Positions 1 through 10,734 of a DNA stretch of 64,000 nucleotides are shown here, in pieces. The translations under genes were made by a program, and so were the position numbers. The notes beneath the pieces were generated by a model, which saw only the letters and a list, made by a program, of their open reading frames with translations, was not told the origin of the DNA and did not search any database. Numbering within the stretch: the first letter of the stretch is position 1; every line of letters starts with the position of its first letter. The stretch spans positions 62,760,735 to 62,824,734 of the forward strand of contig NC_092628.1 in assembly GCF_039555335.1 (NCBI RefSeq), read 5' to 3'. Source of the stretch: Amphiura filiformis (lineage: Eukaryota > Echinodermata > Ophiuroidea > Amphilepidida > Amphiuridae).

Positions 1-1455
1 ATAAGGGAAAAAAAGTCAGTGGTCGCATATCTGTAGGATCAACGGTTAATGAGATATAGTCACTTTTTTGTACGTTGTGCACTTAACCCTCTTTTTTTTT
101 TACTTCTGGATATCGTTTGGAGTTAAATGATTTTTCATTTTAAAGCTTATGATATATTTTCTAAACACGAAATAAAACAAAATTGACCGCGAGCCGACTT
201 TACAGCTGTTTCGAGATGGACGGTCAGTCGGTCACATATATTCATTAACATATTAAATAGTTTATCCCTTTTGGTCAATATCGAATTGGTTTGTGGCTGA
301 CTTAGCTTGGGGCCAAATGCATGAATTGGCATATGGCCAAGTCAACTGTGGACGAATTGATTTGGCCGAATCGATCTGCTTCCATGCTGACCAGGAAGTG
401 CCGAAAAATTACGTACTTTTACAAGGCAAAAAGCAACTTTTCTAGGCATTGTTGACATGGTGCCTTCGCCCAAAAAGGTTTCCTACTATAAAGACCCACA
501 GAAGGAAGATGACAAAACAGAGTCCTGACCCTATCCGAATCCTATTTTGACCTTTACACAAATAAACCACCGGCCCCCTTCTTCATCGCATACAATATTT
601 TTATAAAAACATCCAGCATGTCCAGTGTTAATTAAACAAAAATCTTTTTGTATTGCGCTGGTATAGGAGTTGCAAGGGCCTGATACTTTGCTGATATCGA
701 ATGATGAAATTCGCCATCTTCCTCCTGTGAAAAAATTTGAAGAATAGAAGGCTGACGTTGCGCCAAGTGTATAATTAGGCCTATTTAATGATAAAATGAA
801 CTACCACTAAATGTTCTTGTCAGTGCTGCAGTGCAAAACTTCTCTTTAACATTACATTAAAATAATAGTTACATTGTAAATTGGAACTGACACCAATTTT
901 TTTCAGGAATACTTGTTCATACAGCTCCATACTCCGTTGGTGAAATCAATATTCTATTATTGACATAGATAAAGAAAGTTTACATATGCATTGTGATATA
1001 CACGTGTAATATTGTATACAAGCAGCACCTGGATTTTAGGTGAATGGGCTATGTGTTCCTTTATATAATTGTAATTCTCAAAATTAAATATATCACAATT
1101 TTAACTTACGATTTAAATATTGTTACGCCAAAAATGCAGTAAAAATGTATCCAGAGCAAACAGCAATGGCCGCTAATTAGTGTATTTAATTTCAAGTTAG
1201 TGTATTAAAAACAAAACCTGTGTTTTACCTGAAAACAAATCGAATTTCCTTGTAATAGCAACACCATATGGGATACTAGAGCATGCGCAAATCGTAATAA
1301 TGTGAAGAATAGAACTTGGTGGTATCTCATATGATAGTCGTGCTATGTTTAGCCTAAGTCGCTCGGCCTATCTCGAACAAAATCGCCATGCGTAGCTATT
1401 GAAAAACGAGAGGATTCGCCGTACTATCACGGCAATTTTGGACACGAAGATATGG
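1..1455. other. AT-rich stretch without a recognised gene
   Basis: I see no exon with convincing splice borders and no long open frame with protein-like composition on either strand. One TAGGCCTA octamer lies near position 775. The stretch may be intergenic or intronic. Confidence 0.5.
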
Positions 1456-1463
1456 GGATGATG

Positions 1464-1762
1464 TAGTGGCGTAGCTGCCGGGGGGGCAGGGGACTTGCCC
1501 CCATGGCAATGCCTATTTGGGCCCCCAAAAGAAAGAGAAAGAGAGAATCCATAGGCCAACGATATAAGGTGCGGATAGAATTAGAACTATTTTAAAATTT
1601 TGTTAAAAACGGGAACTATATTTTTGATCTTCACTTTTTCAAACCACCGACAAAAAAATTGGGTCAACCTTTTTGAGGAAGGGGCGGCAAAATTTGGTGG
1701 ATTTGGGCCCCCGCCCCATACAGGCTTGCCCCCCCTGGAAAAAATCCCAGCTACGCCACTGC
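1464..1762. mobile_element. hAT-type MITE with 8-bp target duplication
   Basis: The ends are inverted repeats: AGTGGCGTAGCTG at 1465-1477 and its complement CAGCTACGCCACT at 1748-1760. The octamer GGATGATG flanks the element at 1456-1463 and 1763-1770, as expected for an 8-bp hAT target duplication. The interior is rich in runs of G and C near the ends and encodes nothing recognisable, so this is a short non-autonomous element. Similar CAGTGGCGTA-type ends occur at 33152-33581 and at about 58350. The TIR and duplication are seen directly. The superfamily follows from TIR type and duplication length. Confidence 0.8.
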
Positions 1763-1828
1763 GGATGATGACGCTGTGCGGGGCGTTAAAAACAAGAACC
1801 ACTAACCGCGTTGATATCCAACTAGTTT

Positions 1829-1941
1829 GCCCCGCAGGGCTACAAAGAACTACTAAACGCGAAATATGGATATCCAACAAGCTCAAACTATAAATTAGCC
1901 CCCAATAGAGGGCAGGGCCTGAAGAATGAGGGAAATTATGG
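1829..1941 (+). repeat. Dispersed repeat, inverted copy at 61755-61872
   Basis: The segment with GCCCCGCAGGGCTACAAAG and, further on, AGAGGGCAGGGCCTGAAGAA reappears as its reverse complement at 61755-61872, with scattered mismatches and a few indels. Related GC-rich words continue to about 2105. No coding sense was found. It is probably part of a larger interspersed element whose ends I could not fix. Confidence 0.65.
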
Positions 1942-2301
1942 GGTAAAAAGTATGATAATCACCCAGTAGAGACAGCCCGTCACAATTAACGTTACAATAA
2001 TATTGGCTTTCTTGCCCTGCGGGCCCTTATATTGGGATCCCACTTGGAGTGTTTAGTCGTCGTATGGGAGTCACCGGCCTCGGGCCTGCCTGCCCTGCGG
2101 CCTTGATGTTTTTTGTTGATTCTGGGCCCCAGTATCAACAAAATTCGCTTTTCGCTCAATGATAGAGTAATAAATTAAAATTTAGCCTAATGACATGATT
2201 GTACTAAGCTTTTTATCGGATACATATCCACCTTTGTGTTTAAATTGACTGTAGACAACAGTCGTGTTTATACGGTCGGACATCCGTATTGTCATAATAC
2301 C

Positions 2302-3127
2302 AATAGGGTACCTGCAGGTAATATGGGACCATTAAGGACGTTTAGCTTCTGTGCATAAAAACTATAGAAGATATGCCCAAAAGAGATTGTTATGATGAAC
2401 AACCTGTCCTTTAAGATTAATAAAACAGGCAATGTTATCTTGTTTTTATGTTTGTTTGGACGCTATGACGTCAAAATGACGTCATAGTCAAGTGTCCCAT
2501 ATTACCTGCATGTGCAGGTAATATGGGACACTGTGTTATCTCTATGGTGAAAATCAAAATGTTCAGAAAATCACTCTTTTGTTCTAAAAACATTTTTGTT
2601 ACATGATTTTGAATGTTAAATGCAAATTTCAACAAGAAAATTCAATTTTCTAAATAGTTTTGCTTTTCGCATTGACAATGCACACAATTTCCTATGTGTC
2701 CCATATTACCTGCACCCATTCAGTTGAAAATCAGAGAAAATAATCATTTAGAAAAGCAAAGTGCCACTTTTCAGTGGAATTTTACCTGCTGATAAGCTTA
2801 ACCCATCACCTAAAGATCATAAAAAGTGACAAATGCACCCTCAGTACCAGAGTATTTGGATACACAATCATAAAATGTGGCGTCATTGATTTTATAAAAG
2901 AAAAAAAAAACGACGTAAATTTTTGGGCAATTTCACTCTTTTTGGCATTGATTTCCAAGAGTTTGATACACAGACTCCAAAACTGCATTTCTAGAAGCAC
3001 AATTGATGTCTCTAAACACTTAACAAATCAACTTAAAGTGTGTACCTTCTCTAAGCTACTTTTTGTTAAAATGAAAATAGGTGTCCCATATTACCTGCTG
3101 TCCCATATTACCTGCAGCTACCCTATT
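2302..3127. mobile_element. TIR element with six copies of a 16-17-bp motif
   Basis: The left end at about 2303-2329 and the right end at about 3101-3127 are inverted copies of each other over about 27 bp, starting AATAGGGTA and running into GCAGGTAATATGGGAC. The same 16-bp word occurs again inside: reverse at 2493-2510, forward at 2513-2530 (together a near-perfect palindrome), reverse at 2697-2714 and reverse at 3083-3098. No transposase is visible, and short open frames inside are not protein-like. Flanks TCATAATAC and TGATAATAT may be a degenerate target duplication. Superfamily not assigned. Confidence 0.7.
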
Positions 3128-3227
3128 TGTGATAATATATAATGAGTAATATTTAGCATCGTAACTGTGCAGTCCATATGCACAAACGAATAGGCCTTGA
3201 TCAGCAGCAGTCAAGTTAGCTCAATAT

Positions 3228-3420
3228 CAGCAGTCAAGTTAGATCATCGTTAAGGCGTTCGACTATGGTGCGGGAGGTTGCGGGTTCGAACCCTGGCGGT
3301 GCCTAGTACGCTCTCGTGGAAAAATTGAGTTAGCTTGAAATTCCCCTCGACAAGGAACTCACTGCTAATTTGTCTAACATGCATAGGCAGATATAACAGA
3401 GTAAAAACTCCGGACATACC
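3228..3420 (+). mobile_element. tRNA-derived SINE
   Basis: A tRNA-like head carries a box-A-like TAGATCATCGTTAAGG (about 3240-3256) and a perfect B box GGTTCGAACCC (about 3282-3292), about 35 bases apart as in RNA polymerase III promoters. The T-stem pairs only partly, so this is not an intact tRNA gene. An unrelated body follows to about 3420. The box A wording resembles tRNAs of the Ser/Leu type. The 3' end is not sharply defined. Confidence 0.6.
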
Positions 3421-3660
3421 TGCCTGTGCAGGGACTTAAACCCCACACACCGACATCGCCTGGCTAATAATTACTTGGTGCAGCAGAGATACTAAAATAA
3501 ATACCGGGATCGATACACGTGAATTGCTATGCACGATTTTGATATCAGACGAAAATCTTCGGATACCGGGGTAGAAAATGATGAATATCTCCCGTAAATG
3601 ATTTCGTCTCAAGAAACCAGATCTGGTCTCATACACTTGAAAATACGTGTTGAACAATAT

Positions 3661-4324
3661 CCCAGCAAACACAAAACGTTTTCGACATCATTCGTAAAAG
3701 GTTATAAAAGGTTGTCAGAAAACGTTTAAATGTCGGGTTATATAAAGGGTATATTCAGAGTATAAAACGTTTTCATAACCTTAAAAACATTTTTGATAAT
3801 CTACTGCTCAGCAAACAAAAATGTTTTACAGAAAACGTTTAAATGTCGGGTTATATAAAGGGTATAAAAACGTTTTAATAACATTCCAAAAACATTCTTG
3901 AAAACTTGATACAAAACATTCTAAACAGAATGTTATTTTGGGGTTGAAAAATGTTTGCCCAAAATATTTTCAATAACGTTTTAAAAACGTTTTCATCATG
4001 ACCTTTATATAACCCGACATATAAATGTTATTAAAAGGTTTTGAAAAAAAAAAACATTTTAAGAACATTTCTGTGTTTGCTGGGTTCAAATATTTTGACA
4101 TAATGTTATAAGTATTGACATGGCAAAAATATTTGCAAAAATTGTTTACAATAACATTTTTTGAAAACATTAAAAAATATTATTGTAGTGTGTTTTTCAT
4201 ACAAAACGTTTTAAAACGTTATCATGACCTTTGTATAACCCGACATTTTAATGTTATTAAAACGTTTTTACCTAAACCAAAAGCCAAAATATAACTTATT
4301 TAAAACGTTTTTGTGTTTGCTGGG
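3661..4324. mobile_element. Foldback element, CCCAGCAAACACAAAA ends
   Basis: Left end CCCAGCAAACACAAAACG at 3661 is mirrored by the right end ending in TTTGTGTTTGCTGGG at 4324. A degenerate extra end lies at 3807 and another at 4068-4084, so two copies may be nested. The interior is symmetric: GTCGGGTTATATAAAGG appears at about 3732 and 3844, and its complement at about 4001 and 4224, among many AACGTTTT words. Nothing in it looks coding. A target duplication was not clear. Confidence 0.75.
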
Positions 4325-4659
4325 ATGATAGTCGTTAGCTTGCGTCTTGAGAAAAGGCCGTGCGTCTTGACTCAAAAACTGACCAAAATTCTAATTTTAT
4401 ATTGTGTTGGTCCTGTATGGACTATAGCTGCACTCACTACTCCCGTGGAAGCAGTATAAAAGTCGATGACCATTGACCTCAATGTCGTATACAAGCTTAC
4501 TCACACACTAGAGAAATCAATTACCCGGCTATTGTCAGTAGCCTTAGTCAGGTCCCTCGAATAATCATGCGTCTCAAAGGTCGGAACAAAATGGCCAAGC
4601 GTGGCTGTGGATTCAACCTACCATGGCGATTTCTGCCATGAAGATATCAGGGCGATGAC

Positions 4660-4723
4660 ACTGTGCCCCAGATCTTTCGCTTGTCGGGCAAGTGCTCTAC
4701 CACTGAGCTACATAAACTGCCCC
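4660..4723 (-). tRNA. Degenerate tRNA-like sequence (pseudogene or SINE head)
   Basis: Read on the minus strand, the sequence begins GGGGCAG, has a good box A (TAGCTCAGTGGTAGAGCA) and a D-arm-like region, and ends CTGGGGCAC. The expected B box GGTTCRANNCC is absent, and the acceptor ends pair only roughly. It is therefore probably a tRNA pseudogene or SINE remnant rather than a working tRNA. It abuts the dispersed repeat that starts at 4721. Confidence 0.45.
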
Positions 4724-5063
4724 TGATAAACAGAACTCAAGTCTGGTACTTATGGATATGAGCAGTAAAGGTAAACAGTACAAACAACACATTACATACC
4801 AGTGTACGAGATCAATAAATGATGCTTATCCGCCAGCCTAATCATACAAACAAGGGAAACAAAGGCTTACGCACCATACACTGGAACATGGAAACATTCA
4901 AACATTACAAACTAGCGTATGAGATCAAATTAATTAGACAATAATAACTGCGCACCATCTATTTTGAGGTCATTGTGTGAAATTGGAGGGTTTTGTTTTG
5001 GGCCGAGGTATTTTCCGAGGGCGCGTCAGCGCCCGAGGAAAATACAGAGGCCCAAAACAAAAC
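4721..5063 (+). repeat. Dispersed repeat, inverted copy at 27668-27838
   Basis: Positions 4930-5050 match the reverse complement of 27668-27790 almost base for base, including ATTTTGAGGTCATTGTGTGA and the palindromic GGGCGCGTCAGCGCCC centre. Positions 4721-4763 match the reverse complement of 27796-27838. The other copy lacks the 165 bases between these two blocks. The CGGGCGCTGACGCGCCCTCGG-like centre could fold into a hairpin. No protein is encoded. Confidence 0.75.
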
Positions 5064-5216
5064 CCGTCATTACCGTTTTTTGTACAAAATCCTATCTTTC
5101 CTTCGTATTATTTGCTGGAAATTTTTCGAATATTTCAATTTATTTAGTCGTCATCCCTCATTAATAATGGGCGAATCCTGACTACATGACGTCATTGGCG
5201 TGGATACAGGGCATTT

Positions 5217-5846
5217 CGTCGTCCGTATTCCATAGTGGCGTATATAATACTGGGGCGCCGCGAATAAACAACTTTTCGAGAAAATCGGGTTTGAAGAAAT
5301 GCCAATTTAAAATCGAGTTGTGTAAATCAGACATTCATTATATTTTGTAAATGATGTGAAATTTCTGTAGTAAACTAAATAGATTTTATTGTAATATATT
5401 TTTCAAAAGAAATAAATACATACTATTGCTGGCAAACTGACAATAAAACTATACGTCACTATGGAAAACGAACAAAACGCAATACCCTAACCTTACGTTA
5501 ACCGTACGCCACCTCGGTCGCCGTGTAATCCCTATGGCGTTACTTTTCGTCGTTCGTATTCCATAGTGGCGTATAGGTCCGATACGCGTACGCCACTATG
5601 ACATACGATGTTTTTCATTTTTGCCGATATTTCATAATTATAAAATGTGTATACGCCACTATGGAATACAAAAATGTCACTTTGTAACTATACGCCACAT
5701 TTAATTAATTAATTACTAATTAATTAGCTAATTATGACTGATGAGACTTAGAAAATGAAAGAGAACATCATTAAAATCATATGTGCCAATTTTCAAAAAA
5801 ATGACCTAAAATCACTATACGCCACTATGGAATACAGCCGACGATT
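5217..5846. mobile_element. TIR element with repeated TATTCCATAGTGGCGTAT
   Basis: The left end (5217-5245) and right end (about 5815-5846) are inverted copies centred on TATTCCATAGTGGCGTAT preceded by a TCGTCG-type word. Further copies lie inside: forward at about 5551-5573, and inverted at about 5585-5600 and 5650-5673. The copy at 5551 repeats the whole left-end context, which suggests an end duplication or nesting. The interior is AT-rich with no gene. Superfamily unknown. Confidence 0.7.
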
Positions 5847-6020
5847 TTTGCTATCCATATTCCGGGGCCCCTTGATTAATTGATTAATTTGACCGTTGAC
5901 TGCGGTCCCGGACTGCGGTACTGTTGATTTTTGCTACAGAAATGTATTTTTACATGAAACTTTATTTTTATATCGTGACATTATCTGGAGAACAATAGCA
6001 TATATTCATGTTGAATATTT

Positions 6021-6300
6021 TTGGTTCTCGTCCCTCCCTCCTCAATTTCTGGGATTTGTCAGATTTTTTTTTTTTTTTTAGATTTTTCAATTCTCTTATA
6101 CTTTGGAATGATATATGAAATCTATATACATATAAATAAGTTTATTAGAGAACAAGCATCACTTCCAAGTCTTTTGTGGTACTCTAGGGGTTTATCCCTC
6201 AGAATCTCACATTTGAAGAAAAAAAAAAAAAGGGCCTCATCGTTTCCTCGAGCACTGTTGGAGAAGACCGAAAACTACTGACAATGCTAATTTTACATTG

Positions 6301-6331
<31 letters not shown>

Positions 6332-6378
6332 ACCTCCCTCCCTCATCAATTCATGAAAATCCTCTGGACGAGAACCAA
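6021..6378. mobile_element. MITE with GGTTCTCGTCC ends (copy 1)
   Basis: GGTTCTCGTCC at 6023-6033 is mirrored by GGACGAGAACC at 6366-6376. The interior, with CCTCGAGCACTGTT and a run of about 30 A at 6301-6330, matches a second same-orientation copy at about 31560-32440, where it is split by an insertion. No coding potential is seen. Confidence 0.75.
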
Positions 6379-7123
6379 AACATTAATTTTATACGGCCTT
6401 ATGCATGCATGAAATTGGACTCTCGATCTCACTCTTGGCCCAAGATGCCGATTTTCTGAATGCGTGAATGAGTTGCATCAATCATGATTATTGCACGCCG
6501 AGTTTATATTCTCATGTTTACAAGTGGACCTGGATATATTGTATACGTGGATTAAAATGGATGAATAGTTCTACCATTAGGGTTTACACCCGGTGTCGTG
6601 TGCCAGACCCCTCTCATGATGAAATCGTAGTAGTATATATGAATATTAATGAACTCTACGTCATCCGCGTCATACATTTTTTTAATAATCGACTCGTACA
6701 GATCGTGAATGATGATGTTATTAATAGATCTAGCTCGTCACCACAGTGAAATTAATTAACACACACACGGCGGTTGAATTTTAAACCACAGTATTATAGA
6801 AAAGTGTACTTTTGTTCCAGTTTCTAACCAGTAATTTCGGAATTCAAGCATTTTAAACAACAGTAAGTGTACATTTCGTCCAGTTTCTTACCAGTTGCAA
6901 TGAATTATGGTAGTGTAAGCTTACCAATATTAATACCAAAAGCTGTGATAGTTTCTGCACTGTAGGCCTACATACTGTACAACTCTGTACAGTGTGAGTA
7001 TGTACGCGAGTATAACAACTTGAGCAAGTCACAATATTTTCTCAAGTTGATTTATCCTTTCTATAAATAGCGACGTATACAGAAAAAATATACACAACCA
7101 CGTTCTCCGAGTACTGTACATAC
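6379..7123. other. No recognised gene
   Basis: AT-rich sequence with short open frames that do not look like protein. A TATAAATAG word at about 7065 resembles one at about 9876, but no exon follows either. One TAGGCCTA lies near 6965. Confidence 0.4.
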
Positions 7124-7125
7124 TA

Positions 7126-9191
7126 CACTGCAAGATTCTCATCTGTGTGACGCCGATGTCACCAGAATGTCACTCCATCGGAAACTACACCTCGGTTTTC
7201 CATATCGCCGGTCCGAAATAGCCGGGTAGCCAGCCTCCTAGGTTTCTACAGAGTGACTTCGCGGCGCGGTGACTTCGCAGGAGAGTCACACCGGTGTGAC
7301 TACGCGACGTCCTGGGTGCTCAGTACCGGCGTTTTAGGTTGCCTGTTTTGCTTTTAGGCCTATTGCCATATTTTTTATATTCTCTTGATTTATTCAAATA
7401 TTCTTTATTTCTTGCTTTTTTTAGGGATTAGGAGGGGAAATTGCAAACTGGACTTTAAAAATAAGGGAAATATTAGATGAATAAAATAAATTTGTTAATA
7501 AAAGAAATAAACATGATCAGTATACAAAGTATAATTCAATAAACTAATATGATGAATAAAATACATTTTTGTTAATTGGTGGTTATTTGAATAACTAAAT
7601 AAATAACAAATTAAGAAATAAATAAGCAGGAAGAAACCAATAAACGAAGAATGGAAGAAACAAAGAAACACTTGAAAGAAAACAACTTGAGAAAAATTGC
7701 AAATAAAGAAGTTAAAAGTAGGAATATTATAAGAAGCATGTAGGCCTATTGATGAATTAAAATATTAAATGTGTAAAATAAATAATTATAACAATAATAA
7801 TTCATAACAAGCATTAATATTTGCGTGATAAAAAATAAGACACAATTTCAAACAAACACTGCAATAGGCCTATATTGATATGACACCGATTTATAGGCAT
7901 AATTTGATAACGTAAAAAAATCAACATGAAAAACAAATCAAACTAATAGGCCTATAAAAACACCATTTTGAAAAACGGAAAAAGAAAATAGAACAAGCCA
8001 AAGTTTTGCATAACCTTACGGCAGTAAAAGTATAACTTTGCAGTAGACCTTTCAGGAAAGTAACAAGAAGTAAAACAAAATGCATGCTAGGCCTATTAAT
8101 CAATTTTAAATATAACAGAAAAATTCTTGCTTCAAATAAGTAAAGTTTTGGCAAATCAAAATGTATAAATTGAAAATGCTAGGCCTATAATAGGCATACT
8201 TTGCGAACTTCGGCTGAAAATTGATATCGCTTTTAAAACATTTAAAAACACAATTCGTTTTAAATAAAAAAAAAAGTTTGAATAGGCCTATATAACGTTA
8301 TCATGCAAAAGATGAAAAAATAGGCCTAATTTGAAAGCAAAACATGTCATCTAACCACTAAAGTAAACAAAGCAATGATATAAGTTTTGTGGGAAAACAA
8401 GCAAACAAATAAACAAAATAAAAACGTTTGAAATGAAACAAATAAATAAACCAAGAACAAGAACTGCAAATAAAACACACACAGTTGATGAGATTATTAA
8501 ACAGGCAGCACGAAAAGAATTAAAATATTATAAAAGAGAACAATAAATAAATGAAACAAAATGCATGAATAGGAAGTCTCACAATTGAAATATAAATGAT
8601 AAAGAATGCAAAAGCACTATAAAAAAACAAAGACGGCAGTAGAACCACAGACCCACTGTACAGCATGCATCAATCAATTAATTATAAAACCAACTCATTC
8701 CATTCATGAGCGTATACAAGCAGTAAACAAGCATGATCGCGTATTTGTGATCATCAGCGCGTATTTGGTAGATATACGCGCGCGTCCCCAGAGTGTTCGA
8801 ACTCATAACAGGGTTCGGTCAACGACCTTTCGGCAGCGTAGTCACCTTGAAGTTCGCCGACTGGGCACCGAGCAGGCGACGCATGGGGCACTGGCTACGG
8901 AAGTCACTTTGATGTGACTACAAGATGTGGACCACTGTCGGAATCTAGTCGGTGGTGTACATCATGAGTCGCCGATCTTGCATCGAGCAGGTAACACATC
9001 GGAGGCTAGCAGTTGTAGTCACTACGTGATGACACTGCTGCATAGTACCCTACTGCCTTGTTTCCGATGTAGTCACTCTCCTGTAGTGACTCTGTCGGCC
9101 ACCATAGGGTAGGTTATTCTGGAGTGACGGCGGTAGTGACTTTAGAGTTCCAGTGCGATGTAGTCACTCTGTCGCCAGGAATTTTGCAGTG
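7126..9191. mobile_element. Putative TIR element, CACTGCAA ends, GTGAC-rich subterminal regions
   Basis: CACTGCAAGATT at 7126 is mirrored by AATTTTGCAGTG ending at 9191, both flanked by TA. Next to each end is a block dense in GTGAC/GTCAC words (7140-7320 and 8835-9180), a usual place for transposase binding sites. The middle (7380-8600) is AT-rich with at least seven TAGGCCTA octamers and no transposase. That these two ends belong to one element is inferred from the symmetric layout. A further CACTGCAAAATA end lies at about 9544. Confidence 0.5.
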
Positions 9192-9194
9192 TAC

Positions 9195-10239
9195 ATATAG
9201 TATAATTTAAAACTCTAGTCCGGGACTCTAGCGGGGTACACCCATCGTATGTGTACATGGACCTAATCCATGGGTTCCTACAAGGCCGATGACTGGACCG
9301 ATGACACACATTCGATAGGTGTATCGTATAATATGTGTGAGTTACGGCTTTTGACAATTGGCTCCATAGTCCTAGCCCGAGGTACTCACACGTCCGTCAC
9401 TACGATTTCCACTAGGGGTAGCGGGGTGAATGACCCCTAAATTTAAAAAATATTAATTTTTCACCCTCTATTGGGAATATGTGCAAGCTCGGGGTGAAAA
9501 CTGACCCTCTAGCTACTTTTGGACCGTACTCCTACCCCTGACTACACTGCAAAATATTTTTCACCCCCAAGATTTAATTTTCACCCCATGTATTTGGATT
9601 TTCTGCAAGCTCTGGAGTGAAAAACACAGGAAAACAACCCCGACTTTTGGGCCTTAATGCTGTAGGCCTACCCCTGATTTCCACTGTCCTTCTCCACGAA
9701 GGTCTGAGACTCCTGAGCATATCTGGTCCAGGGTACACATAAAATACCACGTTTTCTCATAAATACCACTTCCTACCATTCCTCACGTGAAGATGAGACT
9801 TAAACAAAACATATTTGGTGCATGTTCGTAAATTTTGAGCACATTTGAGGATGGAAAATGTTTTGAATTCTTTCTATAAATAGATGCCGTCAGTGTGGCG
9901 TCATCACCGCATGACGTGAGTTCACGGTGCCCGTTTTTACAAGACGTAGGGCATTCATGGCCCTAGTGAGGAAGGAACAGGGCCATGATGTTTCGGGCTA
10001 CCCTAGTCCAGACATTATATATCGGGGACTCTAGTCGTCTCTACAAATATGTCAATGACAGCAAGAACATGATGAAGTCTAACTTGGAATTTGCACATCA
10101 TCTTGATCTTGATACTGCCCAACAGTCCTAGAGGAGTAAAACGGTTAGGTTGATATGCGCATGCATGCAAATTTTAGTCTATAGATTTCTTGTAGATGTT
10201 GGGTTATGTTGGTTTTAAATTGTGTGGGATCTATTATGT
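9195..10239. other. No recognised gene; paired GGGGTGAAAA / TTTTCACCCC words
   Basis: Between about 9420 and 9640 the words GGGGTGAAAA and TTTTCACCCC recur in both orientations, each near a GTGCAAGCTC or CTGCAAGCTC word. This suggests a diverged inverted-repeat element. The rest (9650-10239) shows no exon. A TATAAATAG word is at about 9876 but no coding sequence follows. Confidence 0.4.
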
Positions 10240-10243
10240 TTAA

Positions 10244-10606
10244 GGGGTACTACACCCCTAGCCAATTTTTTGCTTATTTTTGTGTTTTTCTCAAAAATCA
10301 TAGTGCATTGGTGACAAGTAAGATATAGGGCCTAGATATGTATATTATAGAGACAAGGACTATAACTACTGCACTGAAAATTCAGCAACTCAAGGCAAGT
10401 AGTTATTGATTTATTGATCAAATATTGGTTTTCCCTAATTTTTGACTGTAACTCCACAACTGCTGTCTGTGCTGAAATAAAATTTCCAGTGTAGCAGTTG
10501 TAGTCCTTGCCCCTATAATATACATATCTTACTTGCCACCAATGCTCTATAATTTTTGAGAAAAATGTAAAAATAGGCACAAAATTGGGCAGGGGTGTAG
10601 TACCCC
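10244..10606. mobile_element. TTAA-flanked MITE, GGGGTACTACACCCC ends (copy 1)
   Basis: GGGGTACTACACCCCT at the left is mirrored by AGGGGTGTAGTACCCC at the right. TTAA precedes the left end (10240-10243), while the right flank reads GTTA, a decayed TTAA. A second copy at 23587-23937, about 90 percent identical by eye, has TTAA on both sides. TTAA target sites are the hallmark of the piggyBac superfamily. The two halves are imperfect inverted copies, so the element folds into a long hairpin. No transposase is present. Confidence 0.85.
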
Positions 10607-10734
10607 GTTATCCAAATGATTTGATCGAGTAATTTATCAACTACCATGTATCCACGACAACACAATACTATAGGGACTGTGCAATAATTATGTCTACACC
10701 CAGGGTGATGTCTACACCCTGGGCCCTTAATTAC

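Noticed and set aside
2774..3142. 122-residue plus-strand open frame
   Set aside because: It runs through the interior and right TIR of a non-coding element. Composition is AT-driven.
4660..4723. Functional tRNA gene on the minus strand
   Set aside because: A box A is present but the B box and T-arm are missing. Kept only as a degenerate tRNA-like sequence.
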